From: Texcoconibacillus texcoconensis
GTDB taxonomy: Bacteria > Bacillota > Bacilli > Bacillales > Salisediminibacteriaceae
NCBI RefSeq assembly: GCF_014202575.1
Contig: NZ_JACHHB010000002.1
Coordinates: 1 to 64,000, forward strand
DNA: 64,000 bases
Direction of reading: 5' to 3'
Positions 53,437-62,617 of the stretch are shown in pieces. The notes beneath the pieces are model-generated. The model ran no database searches, was not told the origin of the DNA, and saw only the letters and a program-made list of their open reading frames with translations. The position numbers were made by a program, and so were the translations under genes. Positions within the stretch are counted from its first letter, which is position 1. Every line of letters begins with the position of its first letter.

Positions 53437-54165
53437 TTACGAGTTTAAATGCAACCCACATTCCGTCTTACCACTCCCTGACCATCTTCCTGCTCGTAAA
53501 TCTTCCCCTTCTTTTACTGGTTGTGTACACTTTGTACAACCAATACTCGGGTACCCTTGATCATGCAAAGGGTTGTATGGTAAATCAAACGTTTCAATGT
53601 ACTGCCATACATCGTCCCACGTCCAATGAATCAACGGACAAACTTTGATTGATTTAAACGTGTCATCACGATTGATATAATTTATATTGGCGCGCGTTGG
53701 CGATTGTTCACGCCGCAAACCAGATAACCAAGCTTGATACTTTGAAATCCCTCGTTCTAATGGTTGTTTCTTTCGAATCCCACAACAACGGTCTGGATTT
53801 TTCCCCCAAAGTGCCTCCCCGTATTGGTCGGCTTGTTCTTGTAAAGATAACTCGGGTTCGACCATTTCAATCGTTAAACGCGGATACTTTTCACGTATTT
53901 CATTAATCAATGAATACGTTTCTGTAAAATGAAGATGTGTATCAAGAAATGCAATATGTGCATCAGGCTTCACTTTACTAATGAGATCGATCAAAACGAT
54001 TCCTTCAGCTCCAAAACTACAAGCATAAAGAAGTTCATCATCAAAGGTTTCATACGCCCACTTTAAAACGTCTAATGCATCTTTTTTTTCAAGTAACTCG
54101 TTTTGTTGTCGGTAATCTTCATCTTTTAAGGCGTGATACGACCAGCTTTCAATAGAACCTCCCAT
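53437..54165 (-). CDS. cysH: Adenylylsulfate/PAPS reductase
   Basis: A 242-aa reductase that turns APS or PAPS into sulfite with thioredoxin. It has the SFGAEG nucleotide loop (about 50) and all four [4Fe-4S] cysteines: DRCCG (about 127) and GCTKC (about 213). The catalytic Cys is in KTECGLH at the end. The Fe-S form usually accepts APS, so cysC may be supplementary. It follows cysP by 3 bases. Confidence 0.94.
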   Translation of the reverse strand: MGGSIESWSYHALKDEDYRQQNELLEKKDALDVLKWAYETFDDELLYACSFGAEGIVLIDLISKVKPDAHIAFLDTHLHFTETYSLINEIREKYPRLTIEMVEPELSLQEQADQYGEALWGKNPDRCCGIRKKQPLERGISKYQAWLSGLRREQSPTRANINYINRDDTFKSIKVCPLIHWTWDDVWQYIETFDLPYNPLHDQGYPSIGCTKCTQPVKEGEDLRAGRWSGSGKTECGLHLNS

Positions 54166-54168
54166 TTC

Positions 54169-55251
54169 TTAAATGCCTCCTCCTTGATCATGGATGGACC
54201 GCTTCTCTTCATTGATCGATTTGTATAAACTTACTGATCCAAGTGTGGCTACCAAAATACTAATGACGATCAATATCACATATGGATTTGGAAGCAAAAT
54301 CACATGGACCATCGAATATGAAAAAACAAGCGCAAACACTGGGGAGACGACCCATACTTTCACAATTTTTTTAATCACCGTTTGGTGCCATAATTGAAAT
54401 CCATTATCCGCTGTTCCAATCCCTACAATCGCAGATGTTGTCACTTGTGTTAACGGAACCGGAATACCAAACAATGATGCGATCGTGACAAGGGTTCCCC
54501 CTGTTCCTGAAACCGTAATTCCTTGTACGACGGAAAGTGAGGTGATCTTTTTTCCGTTCGTCTCTAAAACTTTGCCTCCTAGAAACAAAGCACCGAGTGC
54601 TAGAAATGCACCACCTAACCATATTCCTGTTGTCTCATCCAACAACCCTGCACCAATAACCGGTCCAATCGCATTGGCTACATTGTTCATACCAGCTGCA
54701 AAGGCTTCAAAAACGCCAACAGCGATGAGAAGAAAAACAAGCCATTTTTTCTTTTTCCCTATAGGCTCACGACCGCCTTTTCGCGTTTGAAAGTAATTAA
54801 TCAACTTACCGAAGATCCAAGCGATCGTAAATGCGACGATCGGAATGATGACCCAAAGAGAAACAATAATTAAAATATTTTGAACATAAAGAGTCTGAAA
54901 GGCGACCCCAACTCCGACAATCGAACCGATCGTGACCTCACTTGTAGATAAAGGAATACCGAGAATGTTTGCCAAAAACAACGTCAATGTTGAAGACAGT
55001 AAAATCACAAAGGCAATTTCTACCGTTAATGATTGAGCTGGGATAATCCCTTCACCAACCATTGTGACAACTTCATGGCTACCTATAATTGCTCCGAGAA
55101 ATGCACCGATGGCTACTAACCATAATGCGATTCTTTTCCTCGGCACAGCCCCACTTCCATAAGCTGGCCCCATCGTCGCGGCTGCACCACTTGCACCAAT
55201 ATTCATCGCAAAAAACAAAGCAATAATGATGACGACATAAGTTAAAATCAT
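54169..55251 (-). CDS. cysP: CysP-type sulfate permease (PiT family)
   Basis: A 360-aa membrane protein of the PiT family with about ten helices. It has the duplicated signatures NIGASGAAATMGPAYGSGAV near the start and the internal-repeat loops GIPLSTSEVTIGSIVG (about 100) and GIPVPLTQVTTSAIVG (about 265). PiT proteins beside cysH in Bacillus carry sulfate rather than phosphate. It is the first gene of the operon behind a leader of about 290 bases. Confidence 0.9.
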   Translation of the reverse strand: MILTYVVIIIALFFAMNIGASGAAATMGPAYGSGAVPRKRIALWLVAIGAFLGAIIGSHEVVTMVGEGIIPAQSLTVEIAFVILLSSTLTLFLANILGIPLSTSEVTIGSIVGVGVAFQTLYVQNILIIVSLWVIIPIVAFTIAWIFGKLINYFQTRKGGREPIGKKKKWLVFLLIAVGVFEAFAAGMNNVANAIGPVIGAGLLDETTGIWLGGAFLALGALFLGGKVLETNGKKITSLSVVQGITVSGTGGTLVTIASLFGIPVPLTQVTTSAIVGIGTADNGFQLWHQTVIKKIVKVWVVSPVFALVFSYSMVHVILLPNPYVILIVISILVATLGSVSLYKSINEEKRSIHDQGGGI

Positions 55252-55376
55252 TTATCACACACCTTCTTTTCCTTTTAGTGGTACGATACCGCCTTAAAAT
55301 TACACCAATCATATAATTCTTACCTATTTAGTCAGGATTGAGGTGTAAAAAAAATCAAATCATTTTAAAATTGTAT

Positions 55377-55432
55377 CGATAAGGGGTCAAGACGCTCGAT
55401 TGGTCGAGACATCCCCCCCTCTTATCTTTTAC
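55377..55432 (-). ncRNA. Structured hairpin in the cysP leader
   Basis: On the minus strand GATAAG-(A)-GGGG pairs with CCCCTTATC, enclosing an inner stem CTCGA/TCGAG. It lies midway in the leader between promoter and cysP. No T tract follows on the minus strand, so it may be a regulatory or stabilising structure rather than a terminator. It does not match the SAM riboswitch. The leader also holds a T8 run nearer cysP. Confidence 0.45.
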
Positions 55433-55545
55433 GCCAGCTATCGCTTATACCGACAGTCTGACGAAATGTACAACAAGTCATTTACTAACTTTTCTCGCGA
55501 TAAAGAAAACCCATTAAATTCTTATAATTCCTATAATTTAGGTAA

Positions 55546-55574
55546 ATTTTATATCTTTACCCTGTATTTGTCAA
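55546..55574 (-). promoter_or_regulatory. Strong promoter of the sulfate reduction operon
   Basis: Minus-strand TTGACA (55574-55569) and TAAAAT (55551-55546) are spaced by 17 bases, close to the sigma-A consensus. Just downstream a CCTAAATTATAGG palindrome and AGGAATT repeats occur, a plausible operator for a cysteine regulator such as CymR, which is an inference. Confidence 0.78.
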
Positions 55575-55584
55575 CAGCATTTTA

Positions 55585-57180
55585 CTATAAAATGACAGCT
55601 AAAATTTGCGCCGCGATGGCGACCAAAATAAGTGCAAATGGATAAGCTGCTGCATAAGCAATTGCTGGATCATCTCGCTCAGTGATTGAATTAACTGCAC
55701 CTAAACCTGGTGTACTCGTTAATCCGCCACATAATGCCCCTAATGAATGAAGAATGCTTAAATGAAAGATTTTCACTGCAATGAAGAAGCCAAGGAATAT
55801 CGGCAAAATTGTAATAACTGCGCCTCCGATCACGAGTCGGATCCCTTCTTCCATCACAACGGTGACAAGCCCTTCGCCAGCAGTTGTACCAGCACCTGCT
55901 AAAAAAAGAACGAGGCCGATATCGCGAATGACACGTGTCGCAGGTTGATAAAAACGCGCTCTAATAGGCCCTAAGCGACCGAAATGACCGATAAGAATCG
56001 AAACAAATAACGGACCACCCGCCACACCGAGCGTCATTGTGCCAAAACCAGGAATAGAGATCGGAATCATGCCAATAAACATCCCGACAAGTAAAATTAA
56101 ACTGAGTGACATGATATGAACGTTTGTTTCTTCATGTTCATGTTTTCCGAATAACTTTTCGATTTCCTGTATGTGGTCTTCAGAACCAACCACGGTAAGG
56201 ATGTCCCCTTCTTCTAATCGCCATGTGGCACTCTGATTAAATTCAAATCCCCCACGTTCAATACGCGTGACTGTCACACCATACGTAGCCCGTAAATTCA
56301 ATTCGCGCAAGCTCTTTCCGACAAGTTCTTGAGACTCAACGGTAATCCGTTTCAATAATAAGTGATCCGTATAATCAACTTCACCTTTAACTTGGGAGCC
56401 GATACGATCTCTTAATTGTCTTAAATCCCCTAAATAACCAACCGCAATTAATAAATCACCTTTCAAGACAACCGTATCATTTCGACCAATAAAGGTCCTC
56501 TCCCCACGAACAACCCGACTGATCACAACCGAATTATTGCGATCTAGTCGTAACTCCTTCAACGTTTTTTTATGAACAGCATCACTCTCTACTTTGATCG
56601 TCATCGACTGTGGAGCCCCACGTTTGCCACCAGGTCGTACTTTTCGATCTACATCTTTTTCTACATCGACTTTTAAAATCTTCGGAAATAATTGCACAAA
56701 CAAAACAACCGCGATCACCCCAAACGGATAAGCGATCCCATAACCGACAGAAACAATCGGATCATTTGTTGCTTCTAATCCTGTTGCTAAACCCGGCGTA
56801 CTTGTCAACGCCCCTGTCATTAAGCCAATGCTAAGTGGCGCGGATAAATCTAATAAATAAGATACAATCACCGTTGTAATGACAGCAACTACGACAATAC
56901 AAGTGGCAAGAATACCAAAAACAATGCCACTACTTTTCATCATTCGAAAAAAACGAGGCCCCGCCTGTAGCCCAACAGATACAATAAATAAACTGAGCCC
57001 AAAATTTTGAATGAGTGGTGATATTCCGTAACCAAAATGACCAAAAAACATCGCAACAAGTAAGACGCCCGATAACCCTAAACTGACACCTTTTATAGAC
57101 CACTGTCCTAAAAGTGATCCTAAAAATAAAATAACAAAAATTAAAATTAGTGGGTCGTCTAACAACGCTAGCACATCCAT
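55585..57180 (-). CDS. AspT/YidE-family membrane transporter with two RCK_C domains
   Basis: A 531-aa protein with two sets of about five membrane helices. The repeats show GALTSTPGLATGLEA (about 125) and GGLTSTPGLGAV (about 495), the duplicated AspT/YidE core. Between them lie two TrkA_C/RCK_C domains (about 200-360), usually ligand sensing. AspT exchanges aspartate for alanine, but most relatives have unknown substrates. GGGGAG precedes the ATG. Confidence 0.86.
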   Translation of the reverse strand: MDVLALLDDPLILIFVILFLGSLLGQWSIKGVSLGLSGVLLVAMFFGHFGYGISPLIQNFGLSLFIVSVGLQAGPRFFRMMKSSGIVFGILATCIVVVAVITTVIVSYLLDLSAPLSIGLMTGALTSTPGLATGLEATNDPIVSVGYGIAYPFGVIAVVLFVQLFPKILKVDVEKDVDRKVRPGGKRGAPQSMTIKVESDAVHKKTLKELRLDRNNSVVISRVVRGERTFIGRNDTVVLKGDLLIAVGYLGDLRQLRDRIGSQVKGEVDYTDHLLLKRITVESQELVGKSLRELNLRATYGVTVTRIERGGFEFNQSATWRLEEGDILTVVGSEDHIQEIEKLFGKHEHEETNVHIMSLSLILLVGMFIGMIPISIPGFGTMTLGVAGGPLFVSILIGHFGRLGPIRARFYQPATRVIRDIGLVLFLAGAGTTAGEGLVTVVMEEGIRLVIGGAVITILPIFLGFFIAVKIFHLSILHSLGALCGGLTSTPGLGAVNSITERDDPAIAYAAAYPFALILVAIAAQILAVIL

Positions 57181-57407
57181 CTGTGGTCTCCCCTTCGCTG
57201 TTAAAAAATGTCCAAATCGCCAATATCGAATTCTGTCGATTTTACTCTATCCACGTATTATAACGCTTTTTCATGTCACTGAAATCCTTTTTTCTCTATT
57301 TTCACAAAAATGTTAATTTACAAACTGCGTCTTAAAATCTCTTTCCACCATTTGCGCACGATTTCATGTAAAATAAGAAGAAACAGACAGAAAGGCGACA
57401 GATTCAC

Positions 57408-58142
57408 ATGACAGAACTTTTATTTATTTTAGCCATTTTACTAATCGGAAGTTTTATTCAAGGTGCTAGCGGCTTCGGATTCGGTTTGTTCGCGATGAGT
57501 TTTTTACCGTTTTTATTTACGGTGAAAGAAAGTACCTTACTCGTGATTTCATTAGCATTAATTACTTCAATCAGTATTATTTTTAAAGTGATCCCTCATA
57601 TCCAATTCCGTAAACTGATCATCCTTTTAAGCGCTGCTTTTGTCGGACGAATTGGCGCTTTTTTCATTTTGCACAATTATGGTGATTGGGAAATTCTCGA
57701 AACGATCCTCGGTGTCTTTTTAATTGCCGTTGTTATTTATTTATTTCGTAGCAAGCGACCGACACCTGCACCTTGGATGGAGCGCGCCTGGTTACCGATT
57801 GTGCTCGGTTTCTTCGGTGGCTTTATCGGCGGTATTTTTGCTGTCGGCGGACCTTTTTTCGTTTTTTATTTCTTATTGTTTTTTAGTGACGATAAATACG
57901 CGTACACCGCCAACTTACAAGCGACATTTGTGTTTACGAACTTAATTACGATTATCACACACGGCGTAAATGGCGATTTCTCCAGTGAATTTTTAAATTA
58001 CTTCCTTATTGGGATTTTTGCTGTGTTAATTGGTTCACGACTTGGCATGCGTTGGTTTAAACATTTATCGCAAGAAAATATTAAAAAGCTCGCCGCTACG
58101 GTCGTGGCGGTTGCTGCGATCAATCTTATATTGTTCGGCTAA
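57408..58142 (+). CDS. TSUP family permease (TauE/SafE)
   Basis: A 244-aa membrane protein with about eight helices in two halves. It has GSFIQGASGFGFGLFAMSFLP at the start and GFFGGFIGGIFAVGGPFFVFY in the middle, the repeated TSUP motifs. TSUP proteins often export sulfite or organosulfonates. It lies near the sulfate reduction operon, which suits a sulfite exporter, but on the opposite strand. Confidence 0.88.
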   Translation: MTELLFILAILLIGSFIQGASGFGFGLFAMSFLPFLFTVKESTLLVISLALITSISIIFKVIPHIQFRKLIILLSAAFVGRIGAFFILHNYGDWEILETILGVFLIAVVIYLFRSKRPTPAPWMERAWLPIVLGFFGGFIGGIFAVGGPFFVFYFLLFFSDDKYAYTANLQATFVFTNLITIITHGVNGDFSSEFLNYFLIGIFAVLIGSRLGMRWFKHLSQENIKKLAATVVAVAAINLILFG

Positions 58143-58160
58143 ATATCCAAAAACTTATTT

Positions 58161-58198
58161 AAGTGCTAAACCTCCACACAAAGGTTTAGCACTTTTTC
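58161..58198 (+). terminator. Terminator of the TSUP gene
   Basis: A 13-bp stem AAGTGCTAAACCT/AGGTTTAGCACTT with a TTTTTC tail follows the stop by 20 bases. Confidence 0.92.
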
Positions 58199-58294
58199 TT
58201 GTATAAAAGGAAAGCTTCGCAAATCTTTCAGCATATCTTTTCTTCTCAAAGGACATGTTAAAAATAAATAAATATGGAAGGAGTCGGACGAGAG

Positions 58295-59185
58295 ATGAGT
58301 AGTGGTGCTGATTCGTTGGAAGCTGCGCGATCTTATTGCGCGACTGAGTATGATAAATTGCGTCAAGTCGTTTTATGTACGCCAACCAATATGGAGATTC
58401 GTGAGGCGATAAATGTAACACAAGAAAAGTATGAAGCGGAAGGTATTGATATTAATAAAGCGGTTCAACAGCACGATTACTTTGTGCAGGTTTTAAAAGA
58501 GCATGGTGTCGATGTTGTGTTATTAACACCGCTGCGTACTTATCCTGAGCAAGTGTTCACGCGTGATATCGGTTTTACGCTTGGGTACACGGTGTTTGTC
58601 TCTGATATGGCGCATGGTATTCGACAAGGTGAAGAGAATATGTTTCGTACGTGGTTGGAAGGCGATTTGCTTTCTTATTTCAACATCGCTGGCGATCAAA
58701 TTGAAGGTGGCGATGTGCTGATCGATAAACAAACGGTTTATATTGGGATTAGTAGTCGAACGAGCGAATCGGCGATCAACCTCTTGAAGCGATTATTACC
58801 ACAATACGAGATCGTCGCGGTTCCGTTTGATGAAAAATACCTTCATTTAGATTGCGTTTTTAACATTTTGTCACCTGACGATGCTTTGATTTACCCAGGA
58901 GTGATCGAGCCTGAAACAGAAAAGTGGCTGCGGTCGCGGTATAACTGCATTGAAGTGACGGAGGACGAGCAGTTTTCGTTAGGTCCAAATGTATTTTCCA
59001 TTGGTGAGGGTAAAGTATTCAGTCTTCCAGGAAATCAACAGGTTAACACAGAACTCCGCAACCGTGGGTTCGAGGTTATCGAAGTCGATATTAGCGAGAT
59101 CATTAAGTCTGGCGGCTCTTTTCGTTGTTGTACATTGCCAATACTGCGCGAAAACAGTCCGGCAGATGATACTTTAGTCCACTGA
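58295..59185 (+). CDS. Dimethylarginine dimethylaminohydrolase-like protein
   Basis: A 296-aa protein of the guanidino-group modifying (amidinotransferase/DDAH) superfamily. The catalytic set is visible: Asp in FTRDIGF, the QIEGGD loop, His in YLHLDCVF and the nucleophilic Cys near the end in SFRCC. It resembles Bacillus YkgA, a putative DDAH that frees citrulline from methylated arginines. The ATG at 58295 follows AAGGAG at 11 bases; an ATG at 58274 lies before that site. Substrate unproven. Confidence 0.85.
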   Translation: MSSGADSLEAARSYCATEYDKLRQVVLCTPTNMEIREAINVTQEKYEAEGIDINKAVQQHDYFVQVLKEHGVDVVLLTPLRTYPEQVFTRDIGFTLGYTVFVSDMAHGIRQGEENMFRTWLEGDLLSYFNIAGDQIEGGDVLIDKQTVYIGISSRTSESAINLLKRLLPQYEIVAVPFDEKYLHLDCVFNILSPDDALIYPGVIEPETEKWLRSRYNCIEVTEDEQFSLGPNVFSIGEGKVFSLPGNQQVNTELRNRGFEVIEVDISEIIKSGGSFRCCTLPILRENSPADDTLVH

Positions 59186-59187
59186 AG

Positions 59188-59215
59188 GGTAGGTGCTACT
59201 TCGGTAGCACCTACC
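59188..59215. repeat. GTAGGTGCTAC hairpin repeat, copy 1
   Basis: GGTAGGTGCTAC/GTAGCACCTACC forms a 12-bp perfect stem closed by TTCG, right after the DDAH-like gene and before ptsG. There is no T tract, so it is not a typical terminator. Confidence 0.75.
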
Positions 59216-59252
59216 GTTTAACACTTCAACGCACCAAAGAAGGAGGATGACA

Positions 59253-61238
59253 ATGAATATATTCAAAAAGGGATTCGGTCTATTGCAACGGGTCGGTCGA
59301 GCACTAATGACACCCGTTTCCGTATTACCAGCAGCTGGGTTGTTGCTTGGGATCGGACACGAAAACGTCCTGGACATTGCTGTCATGTCGCAAGCTGGTG
59401 ACATTATTTTCGGAAACTTACCGTTAATTTTCGCCGTCGGTGTGGCTATTGGTTTAGCTGATGGTGATGGTGTTGCTGGTTTAGCAGCGGTCATCGGCTT
59501 TCTCGTTATGACACAGACAGTAGGTGTTATGGCAGAAAACATGGGCGTAGAAACAGCTAATGTTTTAGGTATGGATACATTAGATATGGGGGTATTTGGC
59601 GGTATTATTATTGGTCTTGTTGCCGCCTTCCTATATAAACGTTTTTATAATATCGAGTTACCACAGTTTCTCGGTTTCTTTGCCGGAAAACGTTTCGTAC
59701 CGATTATTACTGCCGCAACATCGGTTTTACTTGGTTTGATCATGATTTTTGTTTGGCCACCGATCCAATCAGGTATTGATACATTATCCATTCTTGCAAC
59801 AGAGACAGGTACGACGATTGCAGCATTTGTATTTGGGTTTGGACAACGAATTTTAATTCCATTTGGTTTACACCACATTTTTTATCAACCATTCTGGTTT
59901 GAATTTGGTCAGTTCACAGATGCAGCAGGAAATATCGTCCGAGGAGATATGAACCGATATTTTGCTGGCGACCCGGAAGCCGGGACATTTATGGCAGGTT
60001 TATTCCCTTTTATGCTCTTTGGTTTACCTGCTGCAGCACTTGCAATTTATCACGAAGCTCGTCCTGAACGGAAAAAAGCCGTTGCAGGGATCATGGCATC
60101 TGCCGCTTTAACGAGCTTTTTAACGGGAATTACCGAACCGATTGAATTTGCATTTTTATTCGTCGCGCCGATTCTTTTCTTAATCCACTGTATTTTTGCA
60201 GGACTCTCTTTTGTGGCCATGGATCTACTCGGTGTTAAAGCTGGGTTTACATTCTCAGGTGGTTTTATTGACTACGTCTTGTATTGGCCGCTTTCAACAA
60301 ATGCGTGGATGATCATCCCGGCAGGTGTCGTATTTGCTTTCTTGTACTATTTTGGTTTCCGCTTTGCGATTCGCAAATTCGACTTAGCTACCCCTGGCCG
60401 AGAAGATGAAGACGATGAATTGGACAACCAAGGAGATGAAGGGGCTAAAGGGAAGCCAGAAGCTGGGTTAGCAACAAGCGTTCTTCACGCGTTAGGTGGA
60501 AAGGATAACATCACCGCATTAGACGCCTGTATCACACGACTGCGCGTATCTGTCAAAGATAAAGGTGATGTCGACAAAGGGAAATTAAAACAACTAGGTG
60601 CCTCCGGTGTCATGGAAGTCGGAAATAACGTACAAGCCATCTTCGGAACTAAGTCTGATACGTTAAAAGGACAAATTCGAGATATTATGAATGGAAAAGA
60701 AGTCGATGATGGCAAGGTCGAAGTGGATGAATCTAAAAACAAGGAAGAATCTGCACAAGTAAAAGACAAACAGCCATTAGACCTTGTTTCACCACTTGAA
60801 GGGAATATCATGTCTATTACTGAAGTTCCCGATCAAGTGTTTTCACAAAAAATGATGGGTGATGGATTTGCGATTGATCCGGAAAAAGGGCTCGTGAAAT
60901 CTCCGGTTGACGGTAAGATCATCAATGTCTTTCCAACAAAGCACGCAATTGGAATCGAAGCTGATAGCGGTCACGAAATCCTTATTCACTTTGGTATCGA
61001 TACAGTCGATCTAAAAGGAGAAGGTTTTGAAGCGTTTATTAAAGAAGGTGACCGTGTGGAAAAAGGTCAGGAGTTGTTAAAAGTAGATATTGATGAGATT
61101 CGCGACAAGGTTCCTTCGATTATCACACCGATTGTGTTCACAAATTTGGATGAAGGTCAATCCGTCCAGTTACAAAAAGAAGGTACTGTATCAACGGGTG
61201 ACGAAAACTTGGTTACTATTGAGAAAGAAGAGAAGTGA
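59253..61238 (+). CDS. ptsG: Glucose-type PTS permease EIICBA
   Basis: A 661-aa phosphotransferase permease. The EIIC membrane domain (about 1-385) has [24 protein letters not shown] and [11 protein letters not shown]; the EIIB domain (about 405-480) has the phospho-Cys in [10 protein letters not shown]; the EIIA domain (about 515-655) has the phospho-His in [12 protein letters not shown]. The domain order matches PtsG of Bacillus; N-acetylglucosamine is a possible alternative substrate. The ATG at 59253 has AAGGAGG 6 bases upstream, whereas the ATG at 59247 touches that site. Confidence 0.88.
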   Translation: MNIFKKGFGLLQRVGRALMTPVSVLPAAGLLLGIGHENVLDIAVMSQAGDIIFGNLPLIFAVGVAIGLADGDGVAGLAAVIGFLVMTQTVGVMAENMGVETANVLGMDTLDMGVFGGIIIGLVAAFLYKRFYNIELPQFLGFFAGKRFVPIITAATSVLLGLIMIFVWPPIQSGIDTLSILATETGTTIAAFVFGFGQRILIPFGLHHIFYQPFWFEFGQFTDAAGNIVRGDMNRYFAGDPEAGTFMAGLFPFMLFGLPAAALAIYHEARPERKKAVAGIMASAALTSFLTGITEPIEFAFLFVAPILFLIHCIFAGLSFVAMDLLGVKAGFTFSGGFIDYVLYWPLSTNAWMIIPAGVVFAFLYYFGFRFAIRKFDLATPGREDEDDELDNQGDEGAKGKPEAGLATSVLHALGGKDNITALDACITRLRVSVKDKGDVDKGKLKQLGASGVMEVGNNVQAIFGTKSDTLKGQIRDIMNGKEVDDGKVEVDESKNKEESAQVKDKQPLDLVSPLEGNIMSITEVPDQVFSQKMMGDGFAIDPEKGLVKSPVDGKIINVFPTKHAIGIEADSGHEILIHFGIDTVDLKGEGFEAFIKEGDRVEKGQELLKVDIDEIRDKVPSIITPIVFTNLDEGQSVQLQKEGTVSTGDENLVTIEKEEK

Positions 61239-61269
61239 TCTACGTAAGACCGGCGTTACCGCTTTAAAA

Positions 61270-61322
61270 GAGTGAAGGGTAGGTGTGGTAGGTGCTACTG
61301 AAGTAGCACCTACTCTTTACTC
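61270..61322. repeat. GTAGGTGCTAC hairpin repeat, copy 2, with alternative stems
   Basis: The inner stem GGTAGGTGCTAC/GTAGCACCTACT has a TGAA loop (61287-61314). A duplicated GTAGGTG on the left also allows an outer 16-bp stem GAGTGAAGGGTAGGTG/CACCTACTCTTTACTC (61270-61322). The two foldings share the right arm and exclude each other. It lies 30 bases after the ptsG stop. Confidence 0.7.
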
Positions 61323-61430
61323 GACTAAAGGGAAATCGTGATTTTTCATCTATTTCACTCGTTTTTCTTGGAAAATCTTCGTTTTTTCGTCCAAAATCCT
61401 CTTTTTTACACTCGATTTCGCTTTGCTGTT

Positions 61431-61482
61431 ATACAGTGTCAAAGGGTAGGTGCTACCTCGGTAGCACCTACCCTTCACTGTG
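61431..61482. repeat. GTAGGTGCTAC hairpin repeat, copy 3
   Basis: AAGGGTAGGTGCTAC pairs with GTAGCACCTACCCTT around CTCG, extended by ACAGTG/CACTGT after a short bulge. It lies 70 bases before the RpiR-type gene. The 312-base gap 61239-61550 holds copies 2 and 3 and no gene I would support. Confidence 0.75.
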
Positions 61483-61550
61483 ATAAAGTTTATGTTATTA
61501 TAAATGTACACCTTTTCATGAAACCTAGCGTCGAAATGGAGTGGCACAAC

Positions 61551-62405
61551 ATGAACGATCGCGTGATTTTGTCGAAAATTCAAGCACAGCTCTCATCATT
61601 CACGAGTGCAGAACGAAAAATTGCTGAGTACATCCTTGAACACGGAGATTTCGTCCCAACGATGACGACCAAACAATTGGCCGAACAGGCGAACGCCAGT
61701 GAAGCAAGCATCATCCGTTTTTGTAAAAGAATCGGACTCGATAGCTTCAGAATGTTAAAAGTGGCATTAGCGCAAGAACTCACCCACAGTGAAGCGACAA
61801 TCAATAGTGCATCACTTTTGCAAACGCATGACACTCCACATAGTTTGTTTCAAAAAGTAACCTCGTTAAATCGCATGTCCCTCGATATGACGACAAAAAC
61901 GTTAAGTCATCATGAATTCGAGCGTGCGATAGAAGTGATTATGAATGCATCCAAGGTCGGACTCTATGGTGTTGGGGGGTCTTTCCCTCCCGCCTTTGAT
62001 GGTCATTATAAGTTGATGCGCCTTGGTTTTCATGCCGTCGCCTCTGCTGACTATCACTATATGATTCCATTTATCACGATGATGGATCAAACCGGCGTCG
62101 TAATTTGCTTCAGCACATCTGGACGCACAAAAGAAGTCATCCAGCTTGCATCTTATGCGAAAGAGAGAAACTTAACGGTCATTGCTATAACAACGCTCGA
62201 CAATTCACCACTTTATAAACTCTCTGACATTGCCTTGTGCATTCCAGACATCGAACTGGAGCAACGTATCGGAAGTATCGCCTCTCGGACAAGCCAACTT
62301 AATATCATTGATGCATTATACGTGAGTATATTCCATGAAATTGGCGAAGACCTCGTCGAATCGTTTGTCGAGTCACGTAAAAAAACCGAAGAACGAAGAG
62401 AATAA
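61551..62405 (+). CDS. murR: MurR/RpiR-family regulator of MurNAc recycling
   Basis: A 284-aa regulator with an N-terminal HTH_6 (LSSFTSAERKIAEYILEHG, EQANASEASIIRFCKRIGL) and a SIS domain (VGLYGVGGSFPPAFDGHYKL, VICFSTSGRTKEVIQLA). It lies upstream of murQ and murP, so it is probably the MurNAc-6-phosphate-responsive regulator MurR. The start at 61551 has TGGAGTGG upstream; the frame extends back to 61338 through the hairpin repeat, which is not credible as coding. Confidence 0.85.
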   Translation: MNDRVILSKIQAQLSSFTSAERKIAEYILEHGDFVPTMTTKQLAEQANASEASIIRFCKRIGLDSFRMLKVALAQELTHSEATINSASLLQTHDTPHSLFQKVTSLNRMSLDMTTKTLSHHEFERAIEVIMNASKVGLYGVGGSFPPAFDGHYKLMRLGFHAVASADYHYMIPFITMMDQTGVVICFSTSGRTKEVIQLASYAKERNLTVIAITTLDNSPLYKLSDIALCIPDIELEQRIGSIASRTSQLNIIDALYVSIFHEIGEDLVESFVESRKKTEERRE

Positions 62406-62417
62406 TGCTTAAGGAAA

Positions 62418-62449
62418 ATAGAAGTGAACGACCAAGTTCACTTCTTTTC
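62418..62449 (+). terminator. Terminator after the RpiR-type gene
   Basis: AGAAGTGAAC/GTTCACTTCT is followed by TTTC, so murQ needs its own promoter. Confidence 0.8.
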
Positions 62450-62505
62450 ATTAAATTTTTTCACCTCAAATTTCTCGATAGTCCTTGAAGTCTATTTCCA
62501 CAAAC

Positions 62506-62520
62506 TGAAATTAAATTTCA
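62506..62520. promoter_or_regulatory. Candidate MurR operator
   Basis: TGAAATT-A-AATTTCA is a perfect 15-bp palindrome about 20 bases upstream of the murQ -35 box, a plausible binding site for the adjacent RpiR-family regulator. Confidence 0.5.
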
Positions 62521-62538
62521 ATTATTATTTATTTTTAG

Positions 62539-62568
62539 TTGATTTTTTATTTCACCATGTCATATAAT
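62539..62568 (+). promoter_or_regulatory. Promoter of murQ-murP
   Basis: TTGATT (62539-62544) and a perfect TATAAT (62563-62568) are spaced by 18 bases, about 50 bases before the murQ start. Confidence 0.65.
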
Positions 62569-62573
62569 AAACA

Positions 62574-62588
62574 ATGTAAGCGGATTCA
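62574..62588 (+). promoter_or_regulatory. CcpA-binding cre site at the murQ start point
   Basis: ATGTAAGCGGATTCA matches WTGNAANCGNWNNCW at all defined positions and begins 6 bases after the -10 box. It overlaps the expected transcription start, a position that represses. Confidence 0.72.
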
Positions 62589-62617
62589 ATGTAACAACAA
62601 AGAAATGAGGAGTGCTC

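Noticed and set aside
55300-55450. SAM riboswitch or T-box in the cysP leader
   Set aside because: The conserved S-box core blocks and the T-box AGGGTGGAACCGCG sequence are not present on either strand.
59188-61482. CRISPR-like array from the repeated hairpin
   Set aside because: Copies are few, spaced unevenly by 55 to 2000 bases, and one gap contains the whole ptsG gene; no cas genes are seen.
61338-61550. N-terminal extension of the RpiR-type regulator
   Set aside because: The extension would translate the hairpin repeat and has no ribosome site; family proteins begin near the ATG at 61551, which has GGAGTGG upstream.
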